In this document: piece after piece, positions 46,155-58,723 of the stretch
How positions within the stretch are numbered: the first letter of the stretch is position 1
How the letters are laid out: each line of letters starts with the position of its first letter
Assembly (NCBI GenBank): GCA_003254925.1
Contig: QANZ01015445.1
Span: 16,642-80,641, forward strand
Direction of reading: 5' to 3'
Length of the DNA: 64,000 nucleotides
DNA from: Chamaecrista fasciculata
Taxonomy: Eukaryota; Streptophyta; Magnoliopsida; Fabales; Fabaceae
Program-made: the position numbers and the translations under genes
The notes under the pieces: generated by a model
Told to the model about the DNA's origin: nothing
The model's database searches: none
What the model saw: only the letters and a program-made list of their open reading frames with translations

Positions 46155-46245
46155 AAGTGATTGGTCCAAGTGGTAAGCGACTTAGTTCCGCTTAAGCAAG
46201 GTTTCGTGTTAGTGACCTCGAATACCGAGCAGGCAACTAAAAAAA
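46155..46245 (+). mobile_element. tRNA-derived SINE-like piece
   Basis: Reads tggtccaagtggtaagcgac (box A-like) and gcaaggtttcgtgtt with an altered box B, then taccgagcaggcaac. This looks like a diverged plant SINE head; I could not find target duplications. Confidence 0.45.
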
Positions 46246-46259
46246 GGATAGACTAACTC

Positions 46260-48440
46260 ACTTATTATTTTAAAAAAATGGCCCTCCTTTTTTCTTTTTT
46301 TGCCCCAAAAAATGGCCCTTCTTAAAAGTTAAATCTCGTTAGTTTAGTTCTGTACAATTTCTAGTTATTTCGTTTTTAACTAAATTATTTATGTTAGAAC
46401 TATTGGTTATCAAAATGAGGAGTTAAATCATAGATTTTACTTATTAAATTTTTGTTAAATTTTTCATAAAATCACGCACTGCTAAAATCGAGTTAAACTT
46501 GGTCAAATTCGGATAAAATCGATTAAATCACAGAATTTTAAGATTTAAAATTAGATTTTGACAACTAGACTCTTGTACAAAAAATAAAATAAAATAAAAA
46601 CACAAAGTAACAAAGTTTTTCTAAAATATCATCTTCTATTCTTCTTACTCTTCGTCATCATCTTCTTCGTCCATCATATTCTCTATCATCATCTTCTCCA
46701 TCATCTTTCTTATTGCCATTTTCATCATCACTATCATCACAATCAGTGTTTTTATTTCAATTTTTATGTTAAGTTATATTATTAATTTGCTACAATGACA
46801 TTAATATTGGACATTTAGACTTATTTTGATGAATGAGAGTTGGATTTGGGAGAGTTATGAAGATTTTGATGCATTTAAATTAACTAGTGAAAGACATATT
46901 ATCTTAAAAAAATTATTATTTGTATTTAGATAAACTCTTATGATTTTACGATCTGATTTTAAACTTCTTTTTCAATTTTACTTAAACTGTCAATTTTGAC
47001 AACCTTGCTTAGAACGTTGATTAAAAACGTGATGTTGTTATTAGTCGGTAAAGGACATATTTAATACTAAGGATTTTTCGTGCCCTAACGAGCACGGAAA
47101 TATGTATGTAATGTTAGATTTGATATTTGTAGTTATTCAGTGACTAAATAATATATTTCTATTATTCAATAACTAAATCATTAGAAGTGTGAAAATTAAA
47201 AGATCAAATAATAAGTTTTCACTTTTTTAAATTCTATCTATTACTCCTTCTCTCCCATTATCTATACAGTTAGTCAATTATCAAGTCCCACATGTTTATT
47301 TCTTATTTTTTTTTAATTTTTAATTTAATTATTTTTTACCAACAAAAGCACTCTCACACATATAATATAGTATAGATATAGATAAAGTAAGTGTCACATA
47401 AATATATTTTTTTGTTATTGAATATTGTTTATTATATTAAGTGATTTTCTTTATATTTAATATTTTATATAAATTCTTTAAAATTATTATACATTTATTT
47501 TGTTAACATAAAAATATAATGAAGTTAAATTTGTTCCCTTATACATTTATTTGCAAACTTAATTTGTTCTCTTTGTAAATAATATTTGATTGTTATAATT
47601 AAGTTTTGTCCAAATTAAGCCTATGAATCTCATACTTAGAAGCCGTAGGAATAGTTGAACCCATATATATATATATATATATATATAAATATAATATCCT
47701 TATATTCATTCCTCAGTTTTAGGCAGGAAGATCTATCCTCTGCTTTGTTGTTCTGCTGCACAGAAATTTCTCAGTCTCTGCTCATATCTAGAACAATTCT
47801 CACGGAATTCAAATTTTTCCTTCATTTAATAATTTAGAGTCGCTTTCAATAGTTCACACTTTTTTTTTCTTTCATTTCCTAAACTGCATAACTAAAAGCC
47901 TCATATATTTTTTCTTATTAATTGACATATTATATTTTAATTGGGAAAAGTATCACACCAGTAGAATATGAACGTGCTTCTTCTCCTTTCAAGTGTCCCA
48001 GTCATGATTTCTGTTCATATATATATATATATATATATATACATAAAACCCATTCGTCTTATATTAGTAATTAATGTAATTCATATATACTCTTAAAAAA
48101 CCGTCACCACACGTCTTTATTCATAGTTTGATCTTCCAAAACAGATGATTGTTGTCATTCAAGTAGCATATATAACGACAACTCAGATAGTGACACAGGG
48201 GATATTATTACTTTTTCTCCCTTATTTTATGAAAAAAGTTAATTCAACAAAGAATAAAAAATGTGGGGTTGTGGGCATATTCTTTGAAGGCAGAATTTTT
48301 GTTTTCCTTCTAAATTTTATATTAATTTTTAGTTTTCTCCATAAAATTTATTTATTGTCAAATTGGTAGTTAAAGTTTCATATTTTGATCAATTTTATTT
48401 TTATTAACTCTATTTAATAAATTAATAATAAATTCCAAGT
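46260..48440. other. AT-rich spacer, no gene seen
   Basis: No coding similarity. TA microsatellites at about 47662-47688 and 48017-48042; a ttcttcatcat-type pyrimidine block at about 46620-46745. Confidence 0.5.
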
Positions 48441-48448
48441 AAGCAAGG

Positions 48449-48795
48449 TGTGGTATCAATTATCTCATGGTGGAGACTAGATATGGGGTCAAGTCATAGT
48501 CGAATTATGGCGTTTGGACGTCCGCTCTACTATTGGTTAAGGAAATAGAATTGCGCTCTTACTAACAGCTAAAGTTAGGGGTTCGATTCCCAACAGGACA
48601 ATTGATGAGGGGGAGATTGTTTGCCAAAGTGTGGCATCAATTGTCCTATGGCGGAGACTCAGGTATGGGGCCAAGTCATAGTCGAACCATGGCGCTTGGG
48701 CGTCTACTCTGATGGGTAAGGAAATAAAATTGTGCCCTTGCTAAGAGCTATAACTTTTGGCTTAATGGTAAGCACTTGATCCTAACAGGACTCAT
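48449..48795 (+). repeat. Two 180-bp tandem units with tRNA-like boxes
   Basis: gtgtggtatcaatt at 48449 recurs as gtgtggcatcaatt at 48629 (period 180). Each unit contains catggtggagactaga-type sequence and then ttggttaaggaaat, and the first has ggggttcgattccc, a clear box B. It may be a tandem SINE-like repeat. Confidence 0.65.
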
Positions 48796-49094
48796 ATGAA
48801 TACCAATGTAGAGTCTGCAGCTAACCCATTTAAAAGTTAGTGCAAACGATACAAAATTCGACCAAAATGTGAAGCTATGAGAATAAAATCAAAATTAAAC
48901 AAACTTTTGGGACAAAATTGAAAATCAAAATAAAATTAGAGACCAAAAAAGGTATTTTTGCTTTGTTGAATTTTATGATTTAATTTTGAAGTCGCAAGTT
49001 CTCTCTGGCCCCATTATAAATCTGTAAAACGTTGTGAGCCTCAAAATCAACTTTGCGGTCTGTATGCCGCACACTACAACCGTCCTCCTCTTGC

Positions 49095-49100
49095 CACGTG
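49095..49100. promoter_or_regulatory. G-box upstream of GBSS1
   Basis: CACGTG within ttgccacgtggac, about 270 bp before the GBSS1 start codon. G-boxes bind bZIP/bHLH factors. A CT-rich leader (about 49205-49253) ends at a donor-like ttg|gttagt and an acceptor lies at 49361, so a leader intron 49254-49361 is likely. Confidence 0.55.
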
Positions 49101-49363
49101 GACATTCAAAGCCTATCTCACTCTGTGAGCCACCACACCACTCCTTACCCTGCACCCTCCCTTTCTCTTACTTAAATGCTTCCATACATAATTTGCATCT
49201 CAATTATTCCACTCTATACTATCACTCTCTGTCTCTCTCTGTTTCATTCCTTGGTTAGTTCATTAATTTCATTAATTGGTCCTCTAATTCCCTCTGATTT
49301 CATTAATATTTTGATGATTAATTACTTATTAGTCTCTGTTCTGTTATGTTCTGTTTTTCAGAG

Positions 49364-52300
49364 ATGGCAATGGTGACTGCATCTTCGAGCACTTTGGTAT
49401 CTAAAAGTGGTGTATTCAATAATCATGTGCCAACGGGTTCATCTGATAACTCAAAAGTCACATCTTTAGGAGGAATTAGGTTTGTGAAGCAAACAAATGC
49501 TCATAATGGGCTCAGAATTTCAAACCCAGTGGATGAATTGCATGTCAGAACCATAGTAAAAAGCAATGCTAGACAAATTAAAGCCAAGGCTGTTCAAAGT
49601 AATAAGAACTCAAAGGCTTCATCTGAAATCACATGTGGTATGAATCTTATTTTCGTGGGAACTGAGGTTGGTCCATGGAGTAAAACTGGTGGTCTTGGTG
49701 ATGTTCTTGGTGGCCTCCCTCCAGCACTCGCAGTAAGCTCTATGTTATATGATTATATAGGTGAAAATTTTGTTTTTTTGGTCCTTGGGTAAATTCCATT
49801 TTGGTTTCTAAACTTTTTTCTTTGTTCTGTTTTAGTCCTCAAATTTTTCTCACTTGTTTTACTGTTTGTCCAAACCATGATTCCGTCTAATTTCAGTCGT
49901 TATCTTTGAGCTCGACACCTAATGTGAACAATTTCTCTCTTATATGTGTCCTGATGAATAAGTTGGTAAAGAGAAAAAGAAAATTTTCTTGATTTCTTCC
50001 TCTTAGAAAGAAAAATTAATTTTAAATTTATTTTCAATTTTTTATTAAGAAGGAGGATTCGTTCTTTCTCTCTTTGCCAACTCAATTATTAGAACACATA
50101 TGACAAAAGAATTGTTCATCTCTCAGTTGTCCAGGCCAGAGATAATAGCAGAAAGCAGATGGAATCACTTTTTGGACTAACGGTAAAACAAATGAAAAAG
50201 TTTAAGGATTAAAATATAATTTACCCTATAATTCAAGGACTAAACTGAGGTTTTGACCTATTTATATATATAATGTCTATGCTTTGTTGAAGATCTGGGG
50301 CTTTATGTAGGCTAATGGGCATAGAGTTATGACCATCGCTCCACGGTATGACCAGTACAAAGATGCATGGGATACAAGTGTGACAACTGAGGTACATAAC
50401 TAAATTAATTAATGCATAACATATATATATATATATATGTTGTTCTGAGATATTTAAATGCTTATATAATATGTTTGTTTGATACAGGTAAAAGTAGGGG
50501 ATAAAATTGAAAAAGTTCGCTTCTTCCATTGCTACAAGAGAGGAGTGGATCGTGTCTTTGTGGATCATCCTATGTTCCTTGAAAAGGTTGGGGTGTTTTT
50601 GCAATTTTTCTTTTCTTATGAACTCAGTAATGCAAATTCTGAGACTTATTAATCACTTGAAGGTGTGGGGGAAATCTGGAACCAAACTGTATGGGGCTAC
50701 AACAGGAGAGGATTATGAAGATAACCAGCTTCGTTTCAGCTTGTTCTGCCAGGTTTAATTTTCATTTCATTTCATTAATTTTCATGCCACATTTTTTAAA
50801 CAGCTTATAACAAATGCACAAATTAATTAGTATGTATGTATATTTTTCTTTTGATCTTTTAGGCTGTTTTGCAAGCACCTAGGGTTCTGAATCTTAACAG
50901 CAGCAAATATTTCTCTGGACCATATGGTAATTAATGTCTGAGGACAAAATGAACTAATTGTTTCTTTCTCCTTTTTCAAATATGTTATTTTTCATGGATG
51001 GTGTTTGTTCTAACTTCTGAGCATCTGATTTCTGCATGCAGGTGAAGATGTCATTTTCGTCGCGAACGATTGGCACACTGCTCTTCTTCCTTGCTACTTG
51101 AAATCTATGTACCAGCAATATGGCATGTATAAGAATGCCAAAGTAGGTCTATTATAGATTACAATGAATTCTTATATTGTTTGATAGACTTGTATTGAAT
51201 TTTCCCATTCATTCTGGCTTTTTTTGTCATTGCAAGGTTGCTTTCTGTATCCACAACATTGCTTACCAAGGCAGATTTGCATTCGCCGACTTTGCGCTTC
51301 TGAATCTCCCCGATAAATTCAAGAGCTCATTTGACTTCATTGATGGGCATGTTAAACCAGTGATAGGAAGGAAAATCAATTGGATGAAAGCTGGGATTTT
51401 GGAGTCTGATATTGTGATGACTGTTAGTCCATATTACGCCGAAGAACTTGTTTCTGGTGTTGAAAAAGGAGTGGAGTTGGACAACATCATTCGCAAAGAA
51501 GGCATTATTGGAGTTGTGAATGGCATGGATGTTCAGGAGTGGAATCCATCCACTGATAAATACATAGACATCAAATACAACAATGAAACTGTAAGAGTTT
51601 ACAAGAGCAAAATATTATTGTCTCAAGAGACAAATAAACCATTCTTTATGACAAATGGCTTTCAAATTTTCCCTGCTTAGGTTTTGGACGCAAAGCAAAT
51701 TTTGAAAGAAACTCTCCAAAGAGACTTAGGATTGCCAATAGACAGAAATGTTCCGGTTATCGGTTTCATCGGTAGGCTTGAAGAGCAAAAGGGATCTGAT
51801 ATTCTTGCAGAAGCCATTCCAAAGTTCATTGGAGAGAATGTTCAGATAGTAGCACTTGTAAGCATGATATTTATAGCAGAAAACCTTAAATTCTTGATCT
51901 CAAAAGCTTTAATTTACTGTGTATGAATGAATGGCTTTGTTTCGATCATAGGGAACCGGTAAGAAGAAGATGGAAAAGCAGCTTCAAGATCTGGAAACAT
52001 CATACCCTGACAAGGCCAGAGGAGTGGCAAAATTCAATGTTCCATTAGCCCATATGATCATAGCTGGTGCTGACTACATATTGGTTCCAAGCAGATTTGA
52101 ACCTTGTGGGCTCATACAATTGCAAGCTATGCGTTATGGAACAGTATATAACTTTTCCCTTGATACCATTTTTTCACTGAGGACTAAATATTGAAGTATA
52201 GTAACATCATCTTACATTGTTGTTCTGCATTTTTCTAGGTACCTATAGTTGCATCAACTGGTGGATTGGTAGACACAGTCAAAGAAGGCTACACAGGATT

Positions 52301-53135
52301 CCAAATGGGTCCCTTCAATGTTGAAGTAATCACTACCTTAAGATCAAAAAATTCTTGACAGTGACCATAGTGACATATAAGAGCTAACCATTTTGGTTTT
52401 GGGTTTTTTTTTTCTTTTTTGGTTTAGTGTGATGCTGTGGATCCTGCTGATGTAGATGCTTTGGCAACACACGTCAAAAGGGCCCTTGGGGTTTATGGAA
52501 CTCCAGCTTTTGAAGAAATGATCAAGAATTGCATGTCTCAAGATCTCTCATGGAAGGTAAGGGAAGAAACTAAAAGTCATGAACAATAACACAATATAAT
52601 TAAACTAAAAGGAAAATCTATAGAGAGCAAACACTTGAGCTCTCAGTCATAAGATTTGATTGTTTGTCTCGAAATTCGTAGAAAAATATTTTTGTACAAA
52701 TCTCAAGACAAATATAAGATCTAATAACTAAGAGGTCAAGTATTCTTTCACCTTAGATAACTTGAACTAAAAAGGCACTGAGTATTGACACAATTATGAG
52801 ACATGACAAAAGAACAAACACCATGGGAAGTGAATCCTCTGCAATACAAATGTTCTACAGTTTAAAGAGAGAAAGGAAGAGTTAGAGAGAGAAGGTGTTA
52901 ATGAGACCCACATTTCTCTCTCTAAAAGCGGTGCGTTTGCACTGCAAAGGATCCTAGTCCAACACCACAAGAACAAGAGAATTGAATGATAATGTGTGTG
53001 TTAATGTTATGGTGACAGGGGCCTGCTAAGAAATGGGAGGAAATATTGCTAGGCTTGGGTGTTGAAGGAAGTGAACCAGGGATTGATGGTGAAGAAATTG
53101 CTCCACAAGCAAAGGAAAATGTGGCAACTCCATAA
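49364..53135 (+). CDS. GBSS1: Granule-bound starch synthase 1 (waxy)
   Basis: Twelve coding exons keep one frame: 49364-49732, 50311-50391, 50488-50586, 50663-50752, 50863-50926, 51042-51142, 51237-51590, 51681-51857, 51952-52143, 52239-52325, 52428-52556, 53019-53135; 619 residues (family about 600-615). A plastid transit peptide of about 80 residues precedes the GT5 catalytic part, with KTGGLGDV (107-114), [45 protein letters not shown] (414-424), PSRFEPCGL and STGGLVDTV (515-523), ending KENVATP. The enzyme adds glucose from ADP-glucose to make amylose inside starch granules. The acceptor at 49361 directly before the ATG supports this start and a leader intron; an in-frame ATG two codons on is the only alternative. 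Every catalytic motif is present; I see no defect. Intron 1 carries a MITE. Confidence 0.96.
49770..50262. mobile_element. MITE in GBSS1 intron 1
   Basis: Arms tttttggtccttgggtaaat and the mirrored taatttaccctataattcaa with ggactaaac-type ends. The core (ggtaaagagaaaaag... ttgccaactcaattatt) is itself inverted and belongs to the family at 45290-45780. Splice sites of intron 1 are intact. Confidence 0.65.
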
Positions 53136-55244
53136 GAACCAACAAGCGAAAGGAATCTAGATTATGGAGATTTGCATTGCAAAAAAGAGGGATAATTAGG
53201 AAATTTGAGTGATGATACTTCACTCTTGGCTCAAATATTTGGAGTCTAGGCATAAAAATTTTAGTAGTTTTTTTTTTCGTTTCTTTTCTTTTTTGAATGC
53301 TTACTTAGTGGGAAGCATTTGATGTTTATAAGTTATAACCTAGTTGCTAATAATCTGTAGAAGACGCAGAGAATGTCGGATAGAGAGAGTTGTTTTTTTT
53401 TTTCTTTTCCATTTCATATATATAAATATATATTTGTTTTGCGTAACAATATGCAAATCTCATGTCCTTTGACTTTTTCATTAGAATGGCCAGAGAAAAA
53501 TTGAAGAAACTATGCTATATAATTGCCGATCAATCTATTATAATATATAAAAGCTGAGTGCATGGAGCATATGCTGACACGTGTCTGGCCTCAAATGATT
53601 TCTCGCACGCCATGTGGCAAAAATTAAATTTTTGCTTAAATGCTTCACCCAATATGGCATTTCTCACACACCAAAATGTAATGTTCAAGAGTCAATGGAT
53701 GATTTCAAAGGCTGATTCGGATTCATGCCATGTGCATTGATGTGCATTGATTTGGTTGAATCTGAATTCATTTTGGTGTCTGATATATATGGAATGTTTT
53801 TGGTAGTGTGAATATGGACATAATGAGGGTGAATACAAATGAAGCATTTGGCAGACATCATATATATATAGATCTAAAAGCAGACATCAAATAGATTGGT
53901 TAATTCAAATTGGCACCGTCCATATTGATGCAAAAATTTAAATTTCAAAACCACACTAAAGGTCAATTAATTACCATTCACATAATTGTAGTCATATTAC
54001 AATCATAAATGGCTTATTGATCCACAAATATTGAAAGAATTAACCTAAAAGGCATGTTTTGAAAACCAAATGATCATGAACATAATTGGTGATGACATTT
54101 AATATGATTACAAATTTGGGAATACATTAGTGCCCATATGACTTGAATTATATTTTGGTCATTTTTCAATTTGTTATAATTTTTAAAACAGAATTGCACC
54201 ATTCAAGCAAGGAATTGTGCATGTTTTAATGACCATTAATCATATTTCATAACTATTTTATGCCTATAAATTCAACCTCCATTTGCTGAAAAGAAAATGT
54301 ATTGACATTTTTTACATACGATATATTCAATGAGCAAAACGCCTGCTTTTTCTTGATGTCCCTCCTCCATTCCTTCCTAGCATCATATTATGAGGTAATT
54401 CAAATGAGCATGGCTAGAATATCATTACTATTTCTCTCTGGGCTTCTCTTTCTTCTCTACAATTTTTGATTAATTAGTGTATCTTGATCTTCTTTGATTT
54501 AGTTTGCTACAAATCCTAATTTGTTGTTCAATCATTTGGTGCACTTGATAAATGTTGATTTTTCTTTTGGTTGTGTGTCTTCATTTGGTTTTTGCAATGC
54601 CTCTTATCTTTGTAGGAATACTCAGCCATAGTTCAGAACAAAATTAAGATTCCAAATCCAATAACCTAAACCAAAGAGGTATAGTAGAACATTGTTCATT
54701 TATTTAATTGAGACTTGAGAGTTTAAATATTTTGCTGGCTTTTAATCTTTTTGTTTCTTTTGAACATGATTTGTTCGGTTGCCTCTTATCTTACTCAATT
54801 TGTTGTGTTATATTTTTGTTTCACTACAAATAGTGAAAGCTAACTGCATCAAGCAATACATGCCACATGGCATGGCAGCGAGCTCCTCACAAAAATGACA
54901 CGTGGCAAATCATAAATGCAAACATTCTAGAGTCTTTGTATGAGGGTTTACTATCTGACACCTAAAATTCACATTTATATTCGTCCCTTAATCGGTGCAT
55001 TTCAAATAATTGTGATTAATGTGAATTTATCATATGTAATAATTGTACATTTATATTCGTCCCCTAATCAATGCATTTCAATAATTAATTGTACGCAAAC
55101 GCTTCGGTTGATTTTGGCAATTGTAGCTTTTTTGAATTAGGCAGTTTTCAATCCTTTTGTGTAGTTTTTATCTTTCCACTATAAATATTTTAGGGGAGCC
55201 ATTTGGTGCTAACACCAGAGCAATATGATTTGACTTCTTTTCAG
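53136..55244. other. GBSS1 3' flank and spacer, no gene seen
   Basis: Probable GBSS1 3' untranslated region to about 53350. From 53533 (tctattataatatataaaag) the composition resembles the start of a plant Helitron, but no GC hairpin with a CTRR end could be fixed. A near-duplicate of about 40 bp (acatttatattcgtccc) occurs at 54970 and 55048. No coding similarity. Confidence 0.4.
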
Positions 55245-55347
55245 CGCAAATTCTTCGTACATCTTCGAAGTAAAGGATGATGCTGACAATGTCGTTTGGA
55301 AAAATATCAATGTTGAAAAGATGCAGCGTTGTAGTGATAAGTTTTTT
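55245..55347 (+). other. Exon-like block of unknown identity
   Basis: A 103-bp stretch between an acceptor-like cttcttttcag and a donor-like gtaagt. One frame is open throughout and reads SANSSYIFEVKDDADNVV then WKNINVEKMQRCSDKFF. Base composition is higher in G+C than its surroundings. I do not recognise the peptide and see no partner exon. Confidence 0.35.
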
Positions 55348-55949
55348 GTAAGTGTTAGTTGTTAATGTTGTATTTTAAATTTGTGTCAAATGTATTATTC
55401 GAATTTCATTTATGTAATACATTGAATCGATTTTATTACTAATTTAACACATTTGTCCCATTATTAGTAGACCATAAATCAATTCATCTCACGCATTGTA
55501 TCATTCAGTTCATATGGTCAATTTTATTTAAGTACACAATACAAATAATATAATATCTTCATGATATTCAATGTATATCTAATTGAAGATTGAATCAATA
55601 TTTAAAAAAAAATGTAAATACATTTGTTGATTCATCGTATTCAAATATAAGAACGATGTTAAAAGTAATTCTTTTATATTCGTTGTATTATTTAATTCTT
55701 TTATATTCTTTTATATTCCATAATCCAAATCAAGACTTATAGATGTCTATTTGAGTACCCAATTACGTGGTGATCCAATTATTATGTGAATGGGGATTAG
55801 AAATGAAATAATTATGTAATTATTTCCAAACGATGTCTAATTATCTATTTGCTAATTAGGTTATGGAAATCAAGCAATATTGAAGGGCGAATCGATTGGG
55901 TAATTTTATTTGGAAATCCATGGCCCCCACCGGCCCCCTAGCTTCGTTC

Positions 55950-56265
55950 CTGAGTATGGACACTTCATTTTGGGGGTGTGTTGCCGTGTCAGACACGTGT
56001 CCATGTCTGACACTAAACGACACCCACACGACACATTCATAAATTTCAAAATATAAATTTAATTTTTTGTGACTTTAACGTGACAAACAATAAAAAATAA
56101 TAACATATATGACATATATTATAAATAGATATTATAATTTTAAAGTTTTCATCAAAATTTATGAATTTTTAATTATTTATATATATAAATATATATCTTG
56201 TCGTGTCATGTAAGTTTAAGAATTTAACGTGTCGGTGTGTCCGTGTCTCGTGTTCGTATCATAGC
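55950..56265. mobile_element. Degenerate hAT-family copy
   Basis: Arms gtatggacacttcattttg, tcagacacgtgtcc and the mirrored aacgtgtcggtgtgtccgtg follow the element at 37875-38580 with the very ends lost. Confidence 0.6.
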
Positions 56266-58722
56266 TCAAAAGTTAATTGAGGAATTTGTTAATTCATGAA
56301 TAATATCCACATAATGCCTTTATTTTCCCTCTCAAGCACGTTATAAGTACAACATTAAAAAAATAATAAAATAAAGGTGGAAAAATGCATTTAATATCAT
56401 ATCCACAAATATGTCTTTATATCTAATTAAATGAAGGACATTATATGCTATATATTTACAAAGGTATTGGAAAAAAAATACAATTATTTTCGGAGCTAGC
56501 CATGTACAAATGGTGAAAAATAAAAGTAAAGACAATTTGTTCTACACTATGATATTCATGCTTCAAATCCTATTCAACTCAATGAGGATTTTGTATAAAT
56601 TTTTCGAATTGACTAAAATTTATTTTGTCATTAATTTTAAATCAAATATCATTTTTGTTTTATTGTTTGGTCTACAATGTAACTCCATCACCATTTGACG
56701 GTTAGGTTAAGTATGTGTTGGCACTTGGCATGCTGCTATGTCATTCTTCTGTGTCTCCCATGTGTCAAAAATGCTAAGAGGGATGTTCTATCCTTGCTTC
56801 TGTCTCTGACAAAAGCTTGCCCCTCAAATGCACCTTCTAAGCATTGCTTACAAAATTTATGAGTACACAATGCAGTCATATAGGAGATAATGGATATTGG
56901 CCAACTGAATTCTGCATTTTGAAAGAAGTCAAAGTAAAATTAGATTATATTAATGGATATGATTAAAATGGTGGATAACAAAGATAGATGGGGAGTAGGG
57001 TTGATCATGAGTAGGGTATGAGTATGATCTCTGGACTCGGACTTGGAAATGAGCTGGTATTAAAATCAATCTCCATTCTTATATTGGTCGGGTAGTCTAA
57101 TCCACATACCCAAACCCAGACCCAGTGAGATTTTAAAATAAAAAAGAGTTTGAAGATCACTTTAAAAATAAAAAATCATTATCAATTTAGAAGAATATAT
57201 CAATTCAAAATATGATCGATCGATAATCAAATTTGTATACCTTTGGTATATCATTGATTTGATTTGTGAAAGTCATTTTCATATTTTCACTATTTGCTTC
57301 ATCACCATCTTCATTTTGATTACACCCTTCCATATTTTCACTACAATGATTTCAGTGTTTGTGATATTTGCCCAAGTCAAAACCCTTATGAAGTTGTATT
57401 AGTTAATATTTATGTTATTTTCTTCTAACAATGTAGCTAGAAATGAAATTTCTCACAGTTTAACAATGTAGCAAACAAAAAAAATGATGGACTACTATTT
57501 CTCATCGGCTACTTCTCTCATCTTTGCATGGCAATTTATGCAACCTCTCCATCATGCAGCTAGATGCGAACATTGATATTAGTAGGTTGTTGTTGTCTAA
57601 TGGTCGTTTACTTCTCATCGGTGACAATGATTAGGTTGTTGTTGATGTTGTTGACAAGTTAAATCCATCAAGCTAATCGGTCACAATGCACCAAGAGAGT
57701 TGTGAAAGTTGATCACAAAATTCATTGTATATCACCAATCCTGTAAATACAAAATGATTTATTGTTTAGCTTCCATGCTTATGTATCTCCCTCTCATATA
57801 GTTATATCTTTGGGTGTTTTGAGTGCTCAATCTTCTCATTTAAGACTTATTTGAGTTGATTTATTTTTGTTAATTTGTCTTTCTTATTAGTCACTAAAAG
57901 GTTTATAATATTGTGTCTTTCATAAGATAATTTTATTTAAGTCAAAACAATAAATAAATTATTTTTAGATCAATTTTTACAAAATCGGTGTATTGATTTT
58001 TTAATCAAATCTTGACAATCTCTTAAATAGTCTACCTTTCTATTTTGAGCGGTCACTAGCAATAAATACTCAGGATTATAATTGAAATCATACCATTGAA
58101 TAAAAATAAATCATCTTTCATCACTGAAAGACAATTTCTTGAATAAATCTCCTTTTTTTGTATATACACTTCACATCTTTTTAATTTTTCTTATTTGTGT
58201 TTAAATTTTTAATTTGTCTTGCATTATTAACACATTCAAAGTATCATATGAATTTTGAAAAAATAAAATGGTATTATATCAATAAAAATGTTTATTCATG
58301 CCTAGATTTTTTACTATTTATTTTAATAAAAAGTTTTTTGACCACCTAAATTTCATTTAACTCTTTAATATTGAGTTAAATGATTAATAACAAATATTGA
58401 ACCGTAACATTCCATTAAAATAAAACTGATAATGAGCATATATGAATTTGTACTTTATAACATTTATCAAATTTTTTAAGAAAATTAATAAATAATGTCA
58501 ATTTATATGTTGGTCAAAAAGAAAGTAGTTGATATATTTTTCTCTATAGTTGATGTCAATTTCTCTACCTTAGTGTCAACAATTAATTTGTGGTTCAACA
58601 TAATTTTTTTTTTTTACTTTGTAGAAATGAACAATTTACACTCATTCATCATTCTGATATTAAAAGGGTGTTGGGAGAATTAAGTATGTTCAAAAGGCAA
58701 AAATTAATTAAGTATGTAATTT
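56266..58722. other. AT-rich spacer, no gene seen
   Basis: No coding similarity. Around 57000-57130 gagtagggtatgagtatg and cccaaacccagacccagtg look like one arm of a 'ggggtg' hAT-type MITE. No other structure found. Confidence 0.5.
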
Positions 58723-58723
58723 A

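Noticed and set aside
49346..49363. Upstream in-frame ATG for GBSS1 (MFCFSE start)
   Set aside because: These bases are intronic: a tttttcag acceptor ends at 49361 just before the chosen ATG, and the added residues do not suit a transit peptide.
53533..55935. Helitron with ends at about 53533 and cccccctag near 55935
   Set aside because: The start resembles a Helitron 5' end and ggcc...ggcc before cctag could form a weak hairpin, but no Rep/helicase and no convincing 3' hairpin were seen; mentioned only as a possibility.
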